From a virus: a stretch of DNA of 58,163 nt. Positions 33,268 to 41,590 of the stretch are shown here, piece after piece (positions within the stretch are counted from its first letter, which is position 1; each line of letters starts with the position of its first letter). Made by a program: the position numbers and the translations under genes. The notes under the pieces are model-generated. The model saw only the letters and a list, made by a program, of their open reading frames with translations. It ran no database searches and had not been told where the DNA came from. The stretch is taken from positions 1 to 58,163 of IMG/VR virus record IMGVR_UViG_3300017758_003447, one strand, 5' to 3'.

Positions 33268-34875
33268 CTATATAATCATTGGCATAGGCACAATATTACC
33301 TTCACCATCTTCATCATCACGTTGTCCTAAACTTTGTTCAAATATAGGATCATATTTTGCTAAATTTCCGACTAATCTACAACACAGTAAACTAGCAGAT
33401 ACCAAATCATCATTTTCTCCTAATTTAGCTGAGAATGAATTTCCTTTTGCAACAAATACTTTAAGCTCTCTAATTAAGTTTCTACTATGTATTTGTAACT
33501 TACCTGTTTCAACCCAATTTTTTAATCTTGAACAAGCAGATAGTTTTGCTTTGTGTGTTGTATTAAATCCTTTACGTTTATGTACATCACGTCTTTGTTG
33601 TCCAGCACGTCTAGGTTCATGTGTAAAGAAACCTGGAAATCTATCTTCACCCATTTCTTCAATAGCAACAATGGCCGCTTCACCTAAAGTATTATTTTCT
33701 ATAGTCCAATAAATTTCCGGTTGCGGTGTTCCTTGTTCTTTTAATTGAGTATCTAAATCTTTTAAAATACCTAGTAGTGTTCTAACTTGTCCTTGTACTG
33801 TTGTTTTGTTATGTTGCCATTCAGCTACCTGTGTAAACTCCGGTAAACTAAAAACTTGTATTGCTGAATAATCTCCTCCTGTACCTAAACTAGGATCTAA
33901 GGCTACAACATAAGTGTTTCCTTTTCTAGGCCTTTCATACCAACGTACTTGACCTGTTTTGTATAAAGGATCTTTTCCTGCTAATGTGATTAATTTTAAT
34001 CCATCGATTAGTGTTTCATCAAATGCGATAAATTCACAATCATGCTCACGTCTAAATCTTTCTTCACCTATTCTTGCACGTTCATCTTTGGCCCATTGTT
34101 CATCTCTATCTGGATGTTCTGACCAATGTACATTTATTGCTCTAAAGCCATTGATACCTGTACCATCTCTAGTAGGTTGACCAAATTCGTCAACTTTTTT
34201 ATTTGCACTTCTCCATAGTCCTGCAAACACATCGTCATCATTGTTTGGTGTTGATGTAATAATACACTTACCACCTGTTGACAATGTTGGAGATAGTGAA
34301 GTCCAAAACTCACTGGCCTTCTGTTGTGGTTCAACGAATGCAAACTCATCCATGTAAACTAAAGATATAGACATACCCCTACCTGTTGTTTCAGTTGTGG
34401 TTTGTGCTATAATCCTAGAACCATTATCAAAATCCATTGATCCTTTATTATAACTTGTTACTCCACATCTGATATAGTCAGGTGATTCTTCATAAGCAAA
34501 TCTTACACGTTGCATGATATCCTGGGCACCTTGATATTTGTGTGCCGCAATCAATATTAAAACATCTGGATGAAACATAGCATACCATAACAAGTATCCT
34601 GCCGCACAGGTTGTTTTACCAGTTTGCCTTGCACACATGGCGATTGCAAATCTATTATTATTATATGTTTCTAACAATCTCTCTTGGTACTCAAATGGCT
34701 CAAATTTCATACGTCCTTTAGTAGGATGTTGAATCCACATATGATTTTTCATGAATTGCAAATAACCAGTTTTCTTGTCAGCACATTGTTTTAGATCAAG
34801 TAACTGAGCTTCTGTATACTTGGTTTTTGCGTATGCTTTTTTAGTTAAATTTCCGTCTAGACTTTTATGTACCAT
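33268..34875 (-). CDS. gp17: Terminase large subunit gp17
   Basis: 535 residues. The ATPase motor has Walker A CARQTGKTT (81-89) and Walker B VYMDEFAF (173-180), with a coupling segment CIITSTPN. The C-terminal nuclease domain has YVVALDPSLGTGGDYSA and later acidic residues. It packages phage DNA into proheads and cuts the concatemer, with gp16. An exact T4 late promoter sequence (34881-34888) lies upstream. Confidence 0.96.
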   Translation of the reverse strand: MVHKSLDGNLTKKAYAKTKYTEAQLLDLKQCADKKTGYLQFMKNHMWIQHPTKGRMKFEPFEYQERLLETYNNNRFAIAMCARQTGKTTCAAGYLLWYAMFHPDVLILIAAHKYQGAQDIMQRVRFAYEESPDYIRCGVTSYNKGSMDFDNGSRIIAQTTTETTGRGMSISLVYMDEFAFVEPQQKASEFWTSLSPTLSTGGKCIITSTPNNDDDVFAGLWRSANKKVDEFGQPTRDGTGINGFRAINVHWSEHPDRDEQWAKDERARIGEERFRREHDCEFIAFDETLIDGLKLITLAGKDPLYKTGQVRWYERPRKGNTYVVALDPSLGTGGDYSAIQVFSLPEFTQVAEWQHNKTTVQGQVRTLLGILKDLDTQLKEQGTPQPEIYWTIENNTLGEAAIVAIEEMGEDRFPGFFTHEPRRAGQQRRDVHKRKGFNTTHKAKLSACSRLKNWVETGKLQIHSRNLIRELKVFVAKGNSFSAKLGENDDLVSASLLCCRLVGNLAKYDPIFEQSLGQRDDEDGEGNIVPMPMII

Positions 34876-34880
34876 ACGTA

Positions 34881-34888
34881 TATTTATA
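34881..34888 (-). promoter_or_regulatory. Consensus T4 late promoter before gp17
   Basis: TATAAATA on the minus strand matches the T4 late consensus at all 8 bases. It is 5 bases from the ATG of gp17. It is the only exact match I found among the intergenic gaps examined. Confidence 0.6.
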
Positions 34889-34895
34889 TACGCAG

Positions 34896-35336
34896 TTAAT
34901 GACGTAGATTAAAATACTGGTTTCTATTGTCTATTCCAATAGACATATTAATGAATCTACACAAATATTCAAACTTATCTGATAATTCAGCAAATAATTC
35001 CCCGTTTAAACCAAATTTAACGTGGCTGTAGCTACTCTTTCCAACAAATGTATAGTAAGACACATCTAAACCACTAGAGGCGTTGTACGTGGGGAATACA
35101 CCGGTTACAAACAAACAAACATCACCCAAATCCTTTGCAGGTAATGAACTATATTTGTTTAACTTTAATAAATTTTCTGCAAAGGATAACTTGGGTAAGA
35201 AGTCTGGCTTGTCCACAAATGATGATAATAACATCACGATGTATGCTTCGAGATGAATAGGCAGTTCTAGGGAATGAATATCTTTTGTCTCGCGAACAAT
35301 GTCATAAAAGATTTTTGTGTACTCATCTCGTAACAT
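34896..35336 (-). CDS. Uncharacterised protein upstream of gp17
   Basis: 146 residues. Central LGDVCLFVTGVFPTYNASSG and LDVSYYTFVGKSSYSHV resemble an uncharacterised bacterial family with LGDxCLFxxGFFP and YYxxxGxSAY patterns. No catalytic motif is obvious. It may be host-derived. It lies between the radical-SAM gene and the terminase on the same strand. Confidence 0.62.
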   Translation of the reverse strand: MLRDEYTKIFYDIVRETKDIHSLELPIHLEAYIVMLLSSFVDKPDFLPKLSFAENLLKLNKYSSLPAKDLGDVCLFVTGVFPTYNASSGLDVSYYTFVGKSSYSHVKFGLNGELFAELSDKFEYLCRFINMSIGIDNRNQYFNLRH

Positions 35337-35351
35337 AAAAATATTTACGGA

Positions 35352-36446
35352 CTAATCACGTTTAGATATATTACAAGTTAACTTCCATTTACTATTTGAA
35401 CATTTATCGTAACACAACTGCATTTTTAAACTTCCATCATTATTTCTTTTTTCAGTTTCCCATGCATCAGTCATTTGTTTCCAAAGTCGTGAACTGGCAA
35501 TTTCTTTTAATGAATATTTGGTATAGTCATTAAATCTTTTTTCAATAAAAGGTATCATCCATGGTTCAGTTTTTTGTAACATAAGTTTAGTTGTGTCATA
35601 TTCTAACGAATGCCAACAGCATGGCCAAACTCTACCATGTGAGTTTATGTATATTTTATTTTTTACAAAAGATTTGCATTCAATATCATTAGTTGGATTT
35701 TTTAAATCAATATTCAATCTACGTGCTTCTTCTTCAATTACTTTATCAACATCAGATGATAAAAAATTTCCTTCTTTTTCTCTTAATTCAATCTGTTCAT
35801 CATCATAAATGTCGTCACTGTATCTGGTCGAATACTGAGGAAGAAACTTTGTAAATCCTAATTTCTTAGCAAGTCTTTCTGCTTCATCTACTTGATGTTT
35901 GTTATGCTCAAAGACCAAATACTTCCAAGTAGCATCGCCACCAGCATTGATGTAGGCTTCAACATTGGCTATTAGTCTATCCCAATCTACTCCTTTTCTA
36001 TACAAGTGATTAGTGTCTTTTAATCCATCAATAGCAAAAGTCATTGTAGCTGGGTCACTGGCTTTCTGGCTTTCTTCTTTGCTGATTCTACCTGCTTCTT
36101 GCCAAAACTTAATAGGTCTAATACCGCCATTAGTTTCTACTTCTATTTTTCCAAAATTCTTAACACAGTACTCCCATATCTGTGGCAACTGTGGATGCAT
36201 TATTACATCTCCTAAATTTCCAACAAACCAAAGCTCTACATCTTTTGATTTATTGCGGGATGTAAAATCTAAATCTTCTCGTAATTGATTAAACACTTCA
36301 AACGGAATATGTCTCAAAGGCAACGACTCTATTGTTTTACTAGTGCCATGATCGTGTCTAGCACAATAAGGACATCCTGCATTACAATATGTTGTTGCTT
36401 CAATTTCAACTATTTCAATGTTGTTAATATCTATCTTGTTAAACAT
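35352..36446 (-). CDS. Radical SAM protein with C-terminal SPASM/twitch-like Cys
   Basis: 364 residues. The motif CNAGCPYC (Cys21, Cys25, Cys28) is the canonical CX3CX2C. Phe-Val-Gly-Asn near LWFVGNLGDVIMH replaces the usual GGEP-type strand. A C-terminal Cys group (GRVWPCCWH and CYDKCSNSKWKLTC) probably ligates an auxiliary cluster. This is the second radical-SAM enzyme in the window, unlike the one at 1523. Both sit among virion genes. Substrate unknown. Confidence 0.9.
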   Translation of the reverse strand: MFNKIDINNIEIVEIEATTYCNAGCPYCARHDHGTSKTIESLPLRHIPFEVFNQLREDLDFTSRNKSKDVELWFVGNLGDVIMHPQLPQIWEYCVKNFGKIEVETNGGIRPIKFWQEAGRISKEESQKASDPATMTFAIDGLKDTNHLYRKGVDWDRLIANVEAYINAGGDATWKYLVFEHNKHQVDEAERLAKKLGFTKFLPQYSTRYSDDIYDDEQIELREKEGNFLSSDVDKVIEEEARRLNIDLKNPTNDIECKSFVKNKIYINSHGRVWPCCWHSLEYDTTKLMLQKTEPWMIPFIEKRFNDYTKYSLKEIASSRLWKQMTDAWETEKRNNDGSLKMQLCYDKCSNSKWKLTCNISKRD

Positions 36447-36679
36447 ACACTTATTTAAATTGTGTGTGTAGGTTTTAAATTATGTTATATTTTTGTATGC
36501 GACTTTTTGTATGTGTTGTATGCGATTTATGTGTATGTGTTATATATGTTGTATGCGATTTATGTGTATGTGTTGTATTAGCTTTTGTGTATGTGTTTTG
36601 TATGTTCGCGGTCGAAATCATGGGTGTCTTGGCCGCTCCGCCTCGCGGGTGGTTTCCTTAACTGTGTCTTAATGCTTGT
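36447..36679. repeat. Intergenic island: degenerate tandem repeats plus GC-rich hairpins
   Basis: A 233-base gap. Two perfect 28-base copies beginning TGTTGTATGCGATTTATG (36514-36541 and 36547-36574) repeat at a 33-base period. A degenerate copy is at 36491-36518 and a remnant after 36580. Next, 36608-36655 is unusually GC-rich for this genome. GCGGTC and GGCCGC can form a 6-bp stem, and CCGCCTCGCGG a small hairpin. No ORF of note. It may be a structured leader of the radical-SAM mRNA, a packaging or origin-like site, or an insertion remnant. Confidence 0.6.
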
Positions 36680-37198
36680 TTATTGATCTACTATAGATTG
36701 ATAGTTACCAGTGTTTGTGCCAACTGCCTGTGCCGCTCTATCAAATGCACCGCCTACTTTGCCTGGTATGTCTTTTGCTTTGCCTGGATCTAATCTACTA
36801 GATAGTTCCATTTGCGACAATATGTTCAAATACAAATTTCTAATACGTACTATTTTGTAAGCATCTTCTTTAGTTTCAATGTATCCTTCCATGTTACTAA
36901 ATGGCTCTCCTGATGGAATGGCTTTTATTCTGTTTTTGATCACGTTTGGATCCAGCTGTTTTAGTGCCTGTGGTTGGAAACCTGCTATGGACACACCCAA
37001 CTGTATATCTTTTAGATTACGTGTTAGGTCTTCAATTCCACCAATTGCTTTTAGGCCTGGTTGTCCGCCTCCACGTCTACCCATACGAAAAATTGATTCT
37101 GCTGACTTGGTAAACAACGGTTCTGACATTATGTTGAATGGTTCTTCTACACCTGCCGCTTTAAAATCATCTTGGATCTTTGCCTGTGTACGTGCCAC
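36680..37198 (-). CDS. Virion-type protein, probable -1 frameshift extension of the upstream ORF
   Basis: 172 residues from a GTG at 37198. No ATG and no properly spaced ribosome binding site exist. The frame stays open back to 37270, through ISEAGQIAQILQRDYGNHVA. It therefore looks like the second half of a protein begun in the 37252-37722 gene, entered by -1 slippage. It has Gly/Arg-rich FRMGRRGGGQPGLKAIGG and helical parts. No family recognised. If fused, the product is about 330 residues and probably part of the virion or packaging machinery. Confidence 0.68.
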   Translation of the reverse strand: MARTQAKIQDDFKAAGVEEPFNIMSEPLFTKSAESIFRMGRRGGGQPGLKAIGGIEDLTRNLKDIQLGVSIAGFQPQALKQLDPNVIKNRIKAIPSGEPFSNMEGYIETKEDAYKIVRIRNLYLNILSQMELSSRLDPGKAKDIPGKVGGAFDRAAQAVGTNTGNYQSIVDQ

Positions 37199-37251
37199 AT
37201 GATTGCCGTAATCCCTTTGTAGGATTTGTGCTATTTGTCCAGCTTCACTGA

Positions 37252-37722
37252 TTATTGAGTCTTTTTTTTTGAGTCGCTTTCAGCAACAAATGATTTATAT
37301 TCACTCATCAAAGCCTCAAAGCGATCTTCTGTCACAGCTTCGTCTTCGTTGGTTAATGGATTGTCTCCATGTTTAGCTGGAACGTATTTGAATTTCTTTT
37401 GTGCTTTAACGCCTGAAGTGAAATCATCTTGCTTGAACTGACCGGCTGGTGAATGTACCATCTCTTCATTGTCTTCGTTCATAGATACCTCTGCTTGTAA
37501 ATCGTCTCTTTGTAAAGCTCTTTCAAGCTCGTCTTGTGTAGCTGTTGTTACAACTTCTACCATAGATGAATTAAATTCGTTTTGATCAACTACTGCATCT
37601 GCAACACCACTTTGCTTTAAAGCAAATTCAATTGATGGTGCAATTGATCTATCTTCGTCTAGATCAAAACTTCCTAGATCTTCAACTGTGATTGTGTATG
37701 ATTTTGCTTGAGCTTCCATCAT
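37252..37722 (-). CDS. Acidic virion-type protein, first half of a possible frameshift fusion
   Basis: 156 residues with an acidic N-terminus (VEDLGSFDLDEDRSIAP), a small alpha/beta start, and an acidic middle (EVSMNEDNEEMVH). It ends SDSKKKTQ at a poly-A run that carries the slippery heptamer. No family recognised. It overlaps the next upstream gene by one base and belongs to the packaging/tail operon between gp16 and gp17. Confidence 0.68.
   Translation of the reverse strand: MMEAQAKSYTITVEDLGSFDLDEDRSIAPSIEFALKQSGVADAVVDQNEFNSSMVEVVTTATQDELERALQRDDLQAEVSMNEDNEEMVHSPAGQFKQDDFTSGVKAQKKFKYVPAKHGDNPLTNEDEAVTEDRFEALMSEYKSFVAESDSKKKTQ
37261..37267 (-). other. A-AAA-AAG slippery heptamer
   Basis: Within the reading frame of the 37252-37722 gene the mRNA reads TCA AAA AAA AAG ACT CAA TAA. 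The A-AAA-AAG is the classic bacterial -1 frameshift heptamer, as in dnaX. A -1 slip leads into the frame of the downstream 172-residue ORF with no intervening stop. A homopolymer sequencing error of one A would give the same picture. Confidence 0.6.
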
Positions 37723-38360
37723 TATTTTTTACCTCTATTGTCATTTGACAAAGGTGATTTGGCACCTTTCTCTGACTCTCTTGGTTCACTTGAATCTTTT
37801 GCATCTGTTTTAGTTGCGACACTCAATGGTCCTTCAACTTCAACGTTTGCTCTGTCTGGATCTTTTGCTTTGTTATCGATCAATGTTTGTAGGAAATTCT
37901 TTTTGTGTTCTTCACCAGCAATTTTATCTGCGTCTTTGTACTGCTCATCTTCGCTGTACTCTTTACCCATTTTAGGTTGATAGTCTTCTGCATTGGCTTG
38001 TTGTCTTGCCACTTCTGCTTCGTTCTCTGCCTCAATAGGATCATTAGGACCTTTGACTACAACGTAGTCATAAACTAAACCTAACTTGTCGGAAAGGTTT
38101 CTTCTAATTGTTTCATGCGATACTGGTAAGTGTACTACTGCATCAATTATATAAACTTCAGTGTTTCTAATCTTTGTACCAAAGTCCAATGGATGCTCTT
38201 GCATAATAGTTTTAGTTGGTTTAGAAACAGATACTACATCAAATCTAGATAATTCTGTTTCAATAACGTTCATCATGTCATCAGTAACTTCTGCCGCTAT
38301 TTTAATTCTTAACGGAATCTCTTTTACTGCTTCAGATAGATATGATTTAAAACTCTTCAT
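37722..38360 (-). CDS. Uncharacterised virion-type protein
   Basis: 212 residues from Met15 of the longer frame. It begins MKSFKSYLSEAVKEIPLRIK, a start common to virion proteins of T4-like marine phages. A folded alpha/beta part spans about 10-115 (VYIIDAVVHLPVSHETI), then a charged, disordered C-terminus. The shorter start has GGAGG upstream and avoids overlapping gp16, so I prefer it over the start at 38402. No known function. Confidence 0.7.
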   Translation of the reverse strand: MKSFKSYLSEAVKEIPLRIKIAAEVTDDMMNVIETELSRFDVVSVSKPTKTIMQEHPLDFGTKIRNTEVYIIDAVVHLPVSHETIRRNLSDKLGLVYDYVVVKGPNDPIEAENEAEVARQQANAEDYQPKMGKEYSEDEQYKDADKIAGEEHKKNFLQTLIDNKAKDPDRANVEVEGPLSVATKTDAKDSSEPRESEKGAKSPLSNDNRGKK

Positions 38361-38364
38361 ATTT

Positions 38365-38946
38365 TTATTTATCCTCCTTATCGGATTTATCATCGGTTTC
38401 ATTTACCTTTTGAATCAGCTGATCTAGTAGTTTATTGCGGTCTCCTACCACATATCCTTCGCCTTCTATGACTTCATCAGTGCTTGTACCCTTGTTATCC
38501 CACTGATCTACACGTTGTTTTTTCAACTGTAGCTCAATCATTCTTAGCTTTTTGTCAGCTTTTGCGTTCTTGGCTTCTACGGCATTTTTCAGCATTGTAG
38601 AAGCTACTTCAAACATTTTACCGGCGTGTCTAGCCTCAGAATTCATACCTAAATCCATTAGTTCACGATATGACTTCATTGCTTCATCTGAAAAATCATC
38701 CATATCACCATCATGTGCTTCCAAGTTTTTAACTTGCGGTAAAGCATTGTCAATTTTTTGAGCTGTTGATAATGCTTTTTTTATTACTGCTTCATCTGGT
38801 TGTTCTGGTTGTTCTACTGTTTCTTCAACTACTTCTGTAGTTTTATTTTCAGATGCTTCTTGTTGATTTTCCTCTGCAGATTCTTGTTCCGCTATCATAT
38901 CTTCTATGTTTGGTAAATCAAATGTATCTTCTAATTTTTTATTCAT
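38365..38946 (-). CDS. gp16: Probable terminase small subunit, gp16-like
   Basis: 193 residues. A Glu/Gln/Thr-rich N-terminus (1-55) precedes a helical core, SYRELMDLGMNSEARHAG, then FEVASTMLKNAVEAKNAKAD and LRMIELQLKKQRVD. The helical pattern fits gp16 of T4-like marine phages, which guides gp17 to DNA. gp17 is encoded downstream on the same strand, with four to five genes between. The assignment rests on pattern and context. Confidence 0.62.
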   Translation of the reverse strand: MNKKLEDTFDLPNIEDMIAEQESAEENQQEASENKTTEVVEETVEQPEQPDEAVIKKALSTAQKIDNALPQVKNLEAHDGDMDDFSDEAMKSYRELMDLGMNSEARHAGKMFEVASTMLKNAVEAKNAKADKKLRMIELQLKKQRVDQWDNKGTSTDEVIEGEGYVVGDRNKLLDQLIQKVNETDDKSDKEDK

Positions 38947-38947
38947 A

Positions 38948-39376
38948 TTACTTTATAGCATAGATTGAGTCTTCATTCAAGACCCTAAATCTAATTCCTT
39001 TTCTTTTTGTCCATTCAGCCGCCGCTTTCCACTTTGCTTGATTAATTATAACATCAGCTTTTTCTTTTTGCGACTTAATACTTTCCATTGTTGTCTGACT
39101 TTTTGGTTTTATTTCCACCATCTCAGCAATTTTTTTACCACGTTTATTTACATATATCATAATAAAGTCTGGAACATACATCGTCCACTTTCCTGTAAAC
39201 GGATGTCTATATGGTATTCTTACCGGTTCACTTGCCCAACTTAAAACACTTGGGTGATTATCACACATTCTCATAAATGTTGCTTCCCATCCAGATCTAA
39301 ACCTAGGTGCGTGTTTACCTACATACTTTTGTGGGTTTTTTAAATTATATAAACCTTTATGAAATCTTCTAGCCAT
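38948..39376 (-). CDS. gp4: Head completion nuclease-like protein, gp4/gp50 family
   Basis: 142 residues. It begins with a basic strand MARRFHKGLYNLKNPQKYVG. RSGWEATFMRMCDNHPSVLSW, YVPDFIMIY and EMVEIKPKSQ follow. These form a TnsA/PD-(D/E)XK-like core with Glu (WEATF), Asp (VPDF) and Glu-x-Lys (VEIKPK) as metal residues. T4 gp4 completes DNA-filled heads, and related marine phage proteins have this fold. It neighbours gp16 and the tail tube genes. Confidence 0.84.
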   Translation of the reverse strand: MARRFHKGLYNLKNPQKYVGKHAPRFRSGWEATFMRMCDNHPSVLSWASEPVRIPYRHPFTGKWTMYVPDFIMIYVNKRGKKIAEMVEIKPKSQTTMESIKSQKEKADVIINQAKWKAAAEWTKRKGIRFRVLNEDSIYAIK

Positions 39377-39384
39377 GCTAGTAT

Positions 39385-39822
39385 TTAAGCAATAATATGT
39401 CTACCAATAAATGAATTGGGTGTTTGTGCTTTTCTAATGGCTACTTGGCTTGTGGACGGTCTATAATTATTCAATAACGCAATACCCAAATCACTAAACT
39501 CAATTCCGTTAGTTACTTCTGTAAACAAGTCTTCGATATTAGTATTAAACTTTTTCATAGCATCCATTGTTAATAAACTATATGCTTGAGCCAATGAATC
39601 GCTTTCAACATATTTTCTAAAGATACCATATACTAATTCATATTTTCTGCCATCGATAAATTCTCTTTCTAAATTTAAATTAGAAAGTATTGATGAAGAA
39701 AGATCTTCACCTTTGTTGCCTGGTTGGCCTCCTACAATATTTTCTGTTATAGAACCAAACTGTCTAATAACTTGTTTGATTCCACCAACTGCTTCAATTG
39801 TTCTTGTACTGTTTCTACTCAT
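39385..39822 (-). CDS. Uncharacterised tail-region protein
   Basis: 145 residues, no family recognised. Segments IDGRKYELVYGIFRKYVES and FSDLGIALLNNYRPSTSQV suggest a folded helical protein. It overlaps the tail-tube-like gene upstream by one base and lies next to gp4. A tail completion or baseplate role would fit. That is inference. Confidence 0.62.
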   Translation of the reverse strand: MSRNSTRTIEAVGGIKQVIRQFGSITENIVGGQPGNKGEDLSSSILSNLNLEREFIDGRKYELVYGIFRKYVESDSLAQAYSLLTMDAMKKFNTNIEDLFTEVTNGIEFSDLGIALLNNYRPSTSQVAIRKAQTPNSFIGRHIIA

Positions 39823-40844
39823 TAGTTTTTACCAAATCCTAAAAATCCTGCAACACTTTTTCCTGCATCTTTAACACCACTAATTACCGATGCTTTTGCA
39901 TTTGATGTTGCATTTAAAATATCATTAGTGTTAAAGCCTTGACCTTTTGCTTGTGACAATGAAGATTGAGCTGAACTGTTAACTGCTTTTGCTAAACCCG
40001 GATCAACTTTACCTTCTCCATAACCTATCTTGTCTTTTGAAATTTTTGTTGGCGGTGCGGCGTCTGGTCCACCTGTAACTTCTTTGAAGTCAGATGTTGA
40101 TGACATCATGCCTGTTAAATCTGCTTCAGCTTCTCCAATGTCAACATTTGTTTCTTCAAACATAAAGTTTTCATATTGGAATGCTAATGAAATATTAACA
40201 ATAGCAGATGAACTATAATCCAACGTATCTAAATCTAATCTAGACAAACGTGGATAGACACATCTTACTTTACTAAACTGACCACCTGCAACTTGATATA
40301 TGTCTATGTATTTTAAAATTCTACTATCTCTTCCTAAGTGTGGTGCTAAACCAAAATGATGGTGTTGTTTAAACTGCTCATCTGTTTGAAAAAGATCGTC
40401 TTGATAATTGTGTTTTTCTGACATTTCATCTTCTGCACCCATATTCTTTTTATATAATCTTGCACCTTGAAATTCAAACTCGTATAAAAATCTTGCTAAC
40501 TTGATTCCTAAACCATCATGTGTATCATACATTCTCATTGATATTGGATCAAATGAAACTGTTCTATTAACAATTCTTTTTCTGTTGTATTGATTTAATA
40601 CTGATTGATCAACAGACATTTTTGGTTGATCAACTACATTAACTAGAAAATGTAATCTGTCTTTAAATTCTTTAAGTTCTGTGAAAGTTTGTTTTAAATG
40701 AGGAGGTATTCCGCCAAACTCCTGTAACCCGAATGCCACAACAAACTGGTGTGCTTGTCTTGGTGCTTCGTGCGAAGCCGAACCGCTTTGATAAACAATA
40801 GCGGCTCGGTTTGCGGGTTTTAATACGATTTTTTCATCAGCCAT
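39822..40844 (-). CDS. Tail tube-fold protein, gp54/gp48-like
   Basis: 340 residues. The first two thirds resemble tail tube and tube-initiator folds: HQFVVAFGLQEFGGIPPHL, LHFLVNVVDQPKMSVDQSVL and VRCVYPRLSRLDLDTLDYSS. The C-terminal third is a Gly/Ala/Ser-rich extension (AKAVNSSAQSSLSQAKGQGF). It is directly downstream of gp19. T4 gp54 (tube initiator) has similar length. A baseplate-tube connector is the best guess, or a second tube protein. Confidence 0.66.
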   Translation of the reverse strand: MADEKIVLKPANRAAIVYQSGSASHEAPRQAHQFVVAFGLQEFGGIPPHLKQTFTELKEFKDRLHFLVNVVDQPKMSVDQSVLNQYNRKRIVNRTVSFDPISMRMYDTHDGLGIKLARFLYEFEFQGARLYKKNMGAEDEMSEKHNYQDDLFQTDEQFKQHHHFGLAPHLGRDSRILKYIDIYQVAGGQFSKVRCVYPRLSRLDLDTLDYSSSAIVNISLAFQYENFMFEETNVDIGEAEADLTGMMSSTSDFKEVTGGPDAAPPTKISKDKIGYGEGKVDPGLAKAVNSSAQSSLSQAKGQGFNTNDILNATSNAKASVISGVKDAGKSVAGFLGFGKN

Positions 40845-40877
40845 TAGTATTTCCCAATCTTTTAGTTAATGGTAGTA

Positions 40878-41471
40878 CTATGCTATAGTACCTGAACCAC
40901 CAATACCAAATAATGGGAATATAGTGTCGCCTGGTGCTGAGTGAATTGCGTTATCATATTTCAATGTCAAGATAACTTGAACTGGTTCTGATACTGCATA
41001 ATCACCATCTGAATAATCAACGTTTTGCAAGAAACAACCTTCTAAATCCCATTGTTCTAATTCAGTATCATTAGTACCATCTAATATTTCAATTTTAGTA
41101 TTAAATTTGTACACTGATCCTGAAACAGCTGACGTTTGTTCAAAGTGGTTTAATTGCTTCTGAACTTGCTGTCCAACTAATTTAGAAATGTTGTTGTTAA
41201 TGTCATCACGTAAAGTTAAGTTTACTGATTCCCATGTGTGTTTACCTTGCATATATGCAACTGAGTTGTATGAATGAATTGGCACTTCTTCATGGTTAAT
41301 CTTTGGTCTTGTTGCTGACATAACTTGCTGAGTTAATTGTAATGGAGATGCACCTAAATTACCGAAATTAGTGAATCTAACTCTAAAACGATATTTTAGT
41401 TTTGGCTGTAATATACCACCACGGCCTGTTGAACCGTCTATTGGTACTCCAAATTTTGATAATGTTGCCAT
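40878..41471 (-). CDS. gp19: Tail tube protein gp19
   Basis: 197 residues. MATLSKFGVPIDGSTGRGG, FRVRFTNFGNLGASPLQLTQ and VYKFNTKIEILDGTNDTEL match tail tube proteins that stack into the inner tail. A short C-terminal Gly-rich tail follows. It is transcribed right after the sheath gene gp18, in the T4 order. A terminator-like hairpin (41554-41577) lies between gp18 and gp19. Confidence 0.84.
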   Translation of the reverse strand: MATLSKFGVPIDGSTGRGGILQPKLKYRFRVRFTNFGNLGASPLQLTQQVMSATRPKINHEEVPIHSYNSVAYMQGKHTWESVNLTLRDDINNNISKLVGQQVQKQLNHFEQTSAVSGSVYKFNTKIEILDGTNDTELEQWDLEGCFLQNVDYSDGDYAVSEPVQVILTLKYDNAIHSAPGDTIFPLFGIGGSGTIA

Positions 41472-41553
41472 CTTTTTCTACTCCTAATATACTGTTTATT
41501 TACACTTTAACCTTTAATTTTTTCAAAAAATTAAAAACTAAAGGTAAATTTAA

Positions 41554-41577
41554 AGGGATTGCTTTTACACAATCCCT
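41554..41577 (-). terminator. Terminator after gp18
   Basis: On the minus strand AGGGATTG pairs with CAATCCCT (8 bp) around an 8-base loop and is followed by TTTAAATTT. It directly follows the gp18 stop. Partial termination would set the ratio of sheath and tube proteins. Confidence 0.7.
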
Positions 41578-41590
41578 CAAATTAAATTAA

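Noticed and set aside
33131-33712. Plus-strand 193-residue ORF
   Set aside because: It overlaps the 601-residue gene start and the gp17 end on the other strand. Composition fits a shadow frame and no motif is present.
36491-36580. Repeats considered as a CRISPR array
   Set aside because: The 28-base repeats follow each other with only 5 bases between them. No unique spacers.
38361-38402. Longer start of the 226-residue frame
   Set aside because: Met15 has GGAGG upstream and the typical MKSFKSYLSE start. The longer form overlaps gp16.
41472-41590. Possible tRNA in the gp18-gp19 gap
   Set aside because: The hairpin is a simple 8-bp terminator stem without cloverleaf arms. No tRNA-like structure was found elsewhere in the window either, except the tmRNA.
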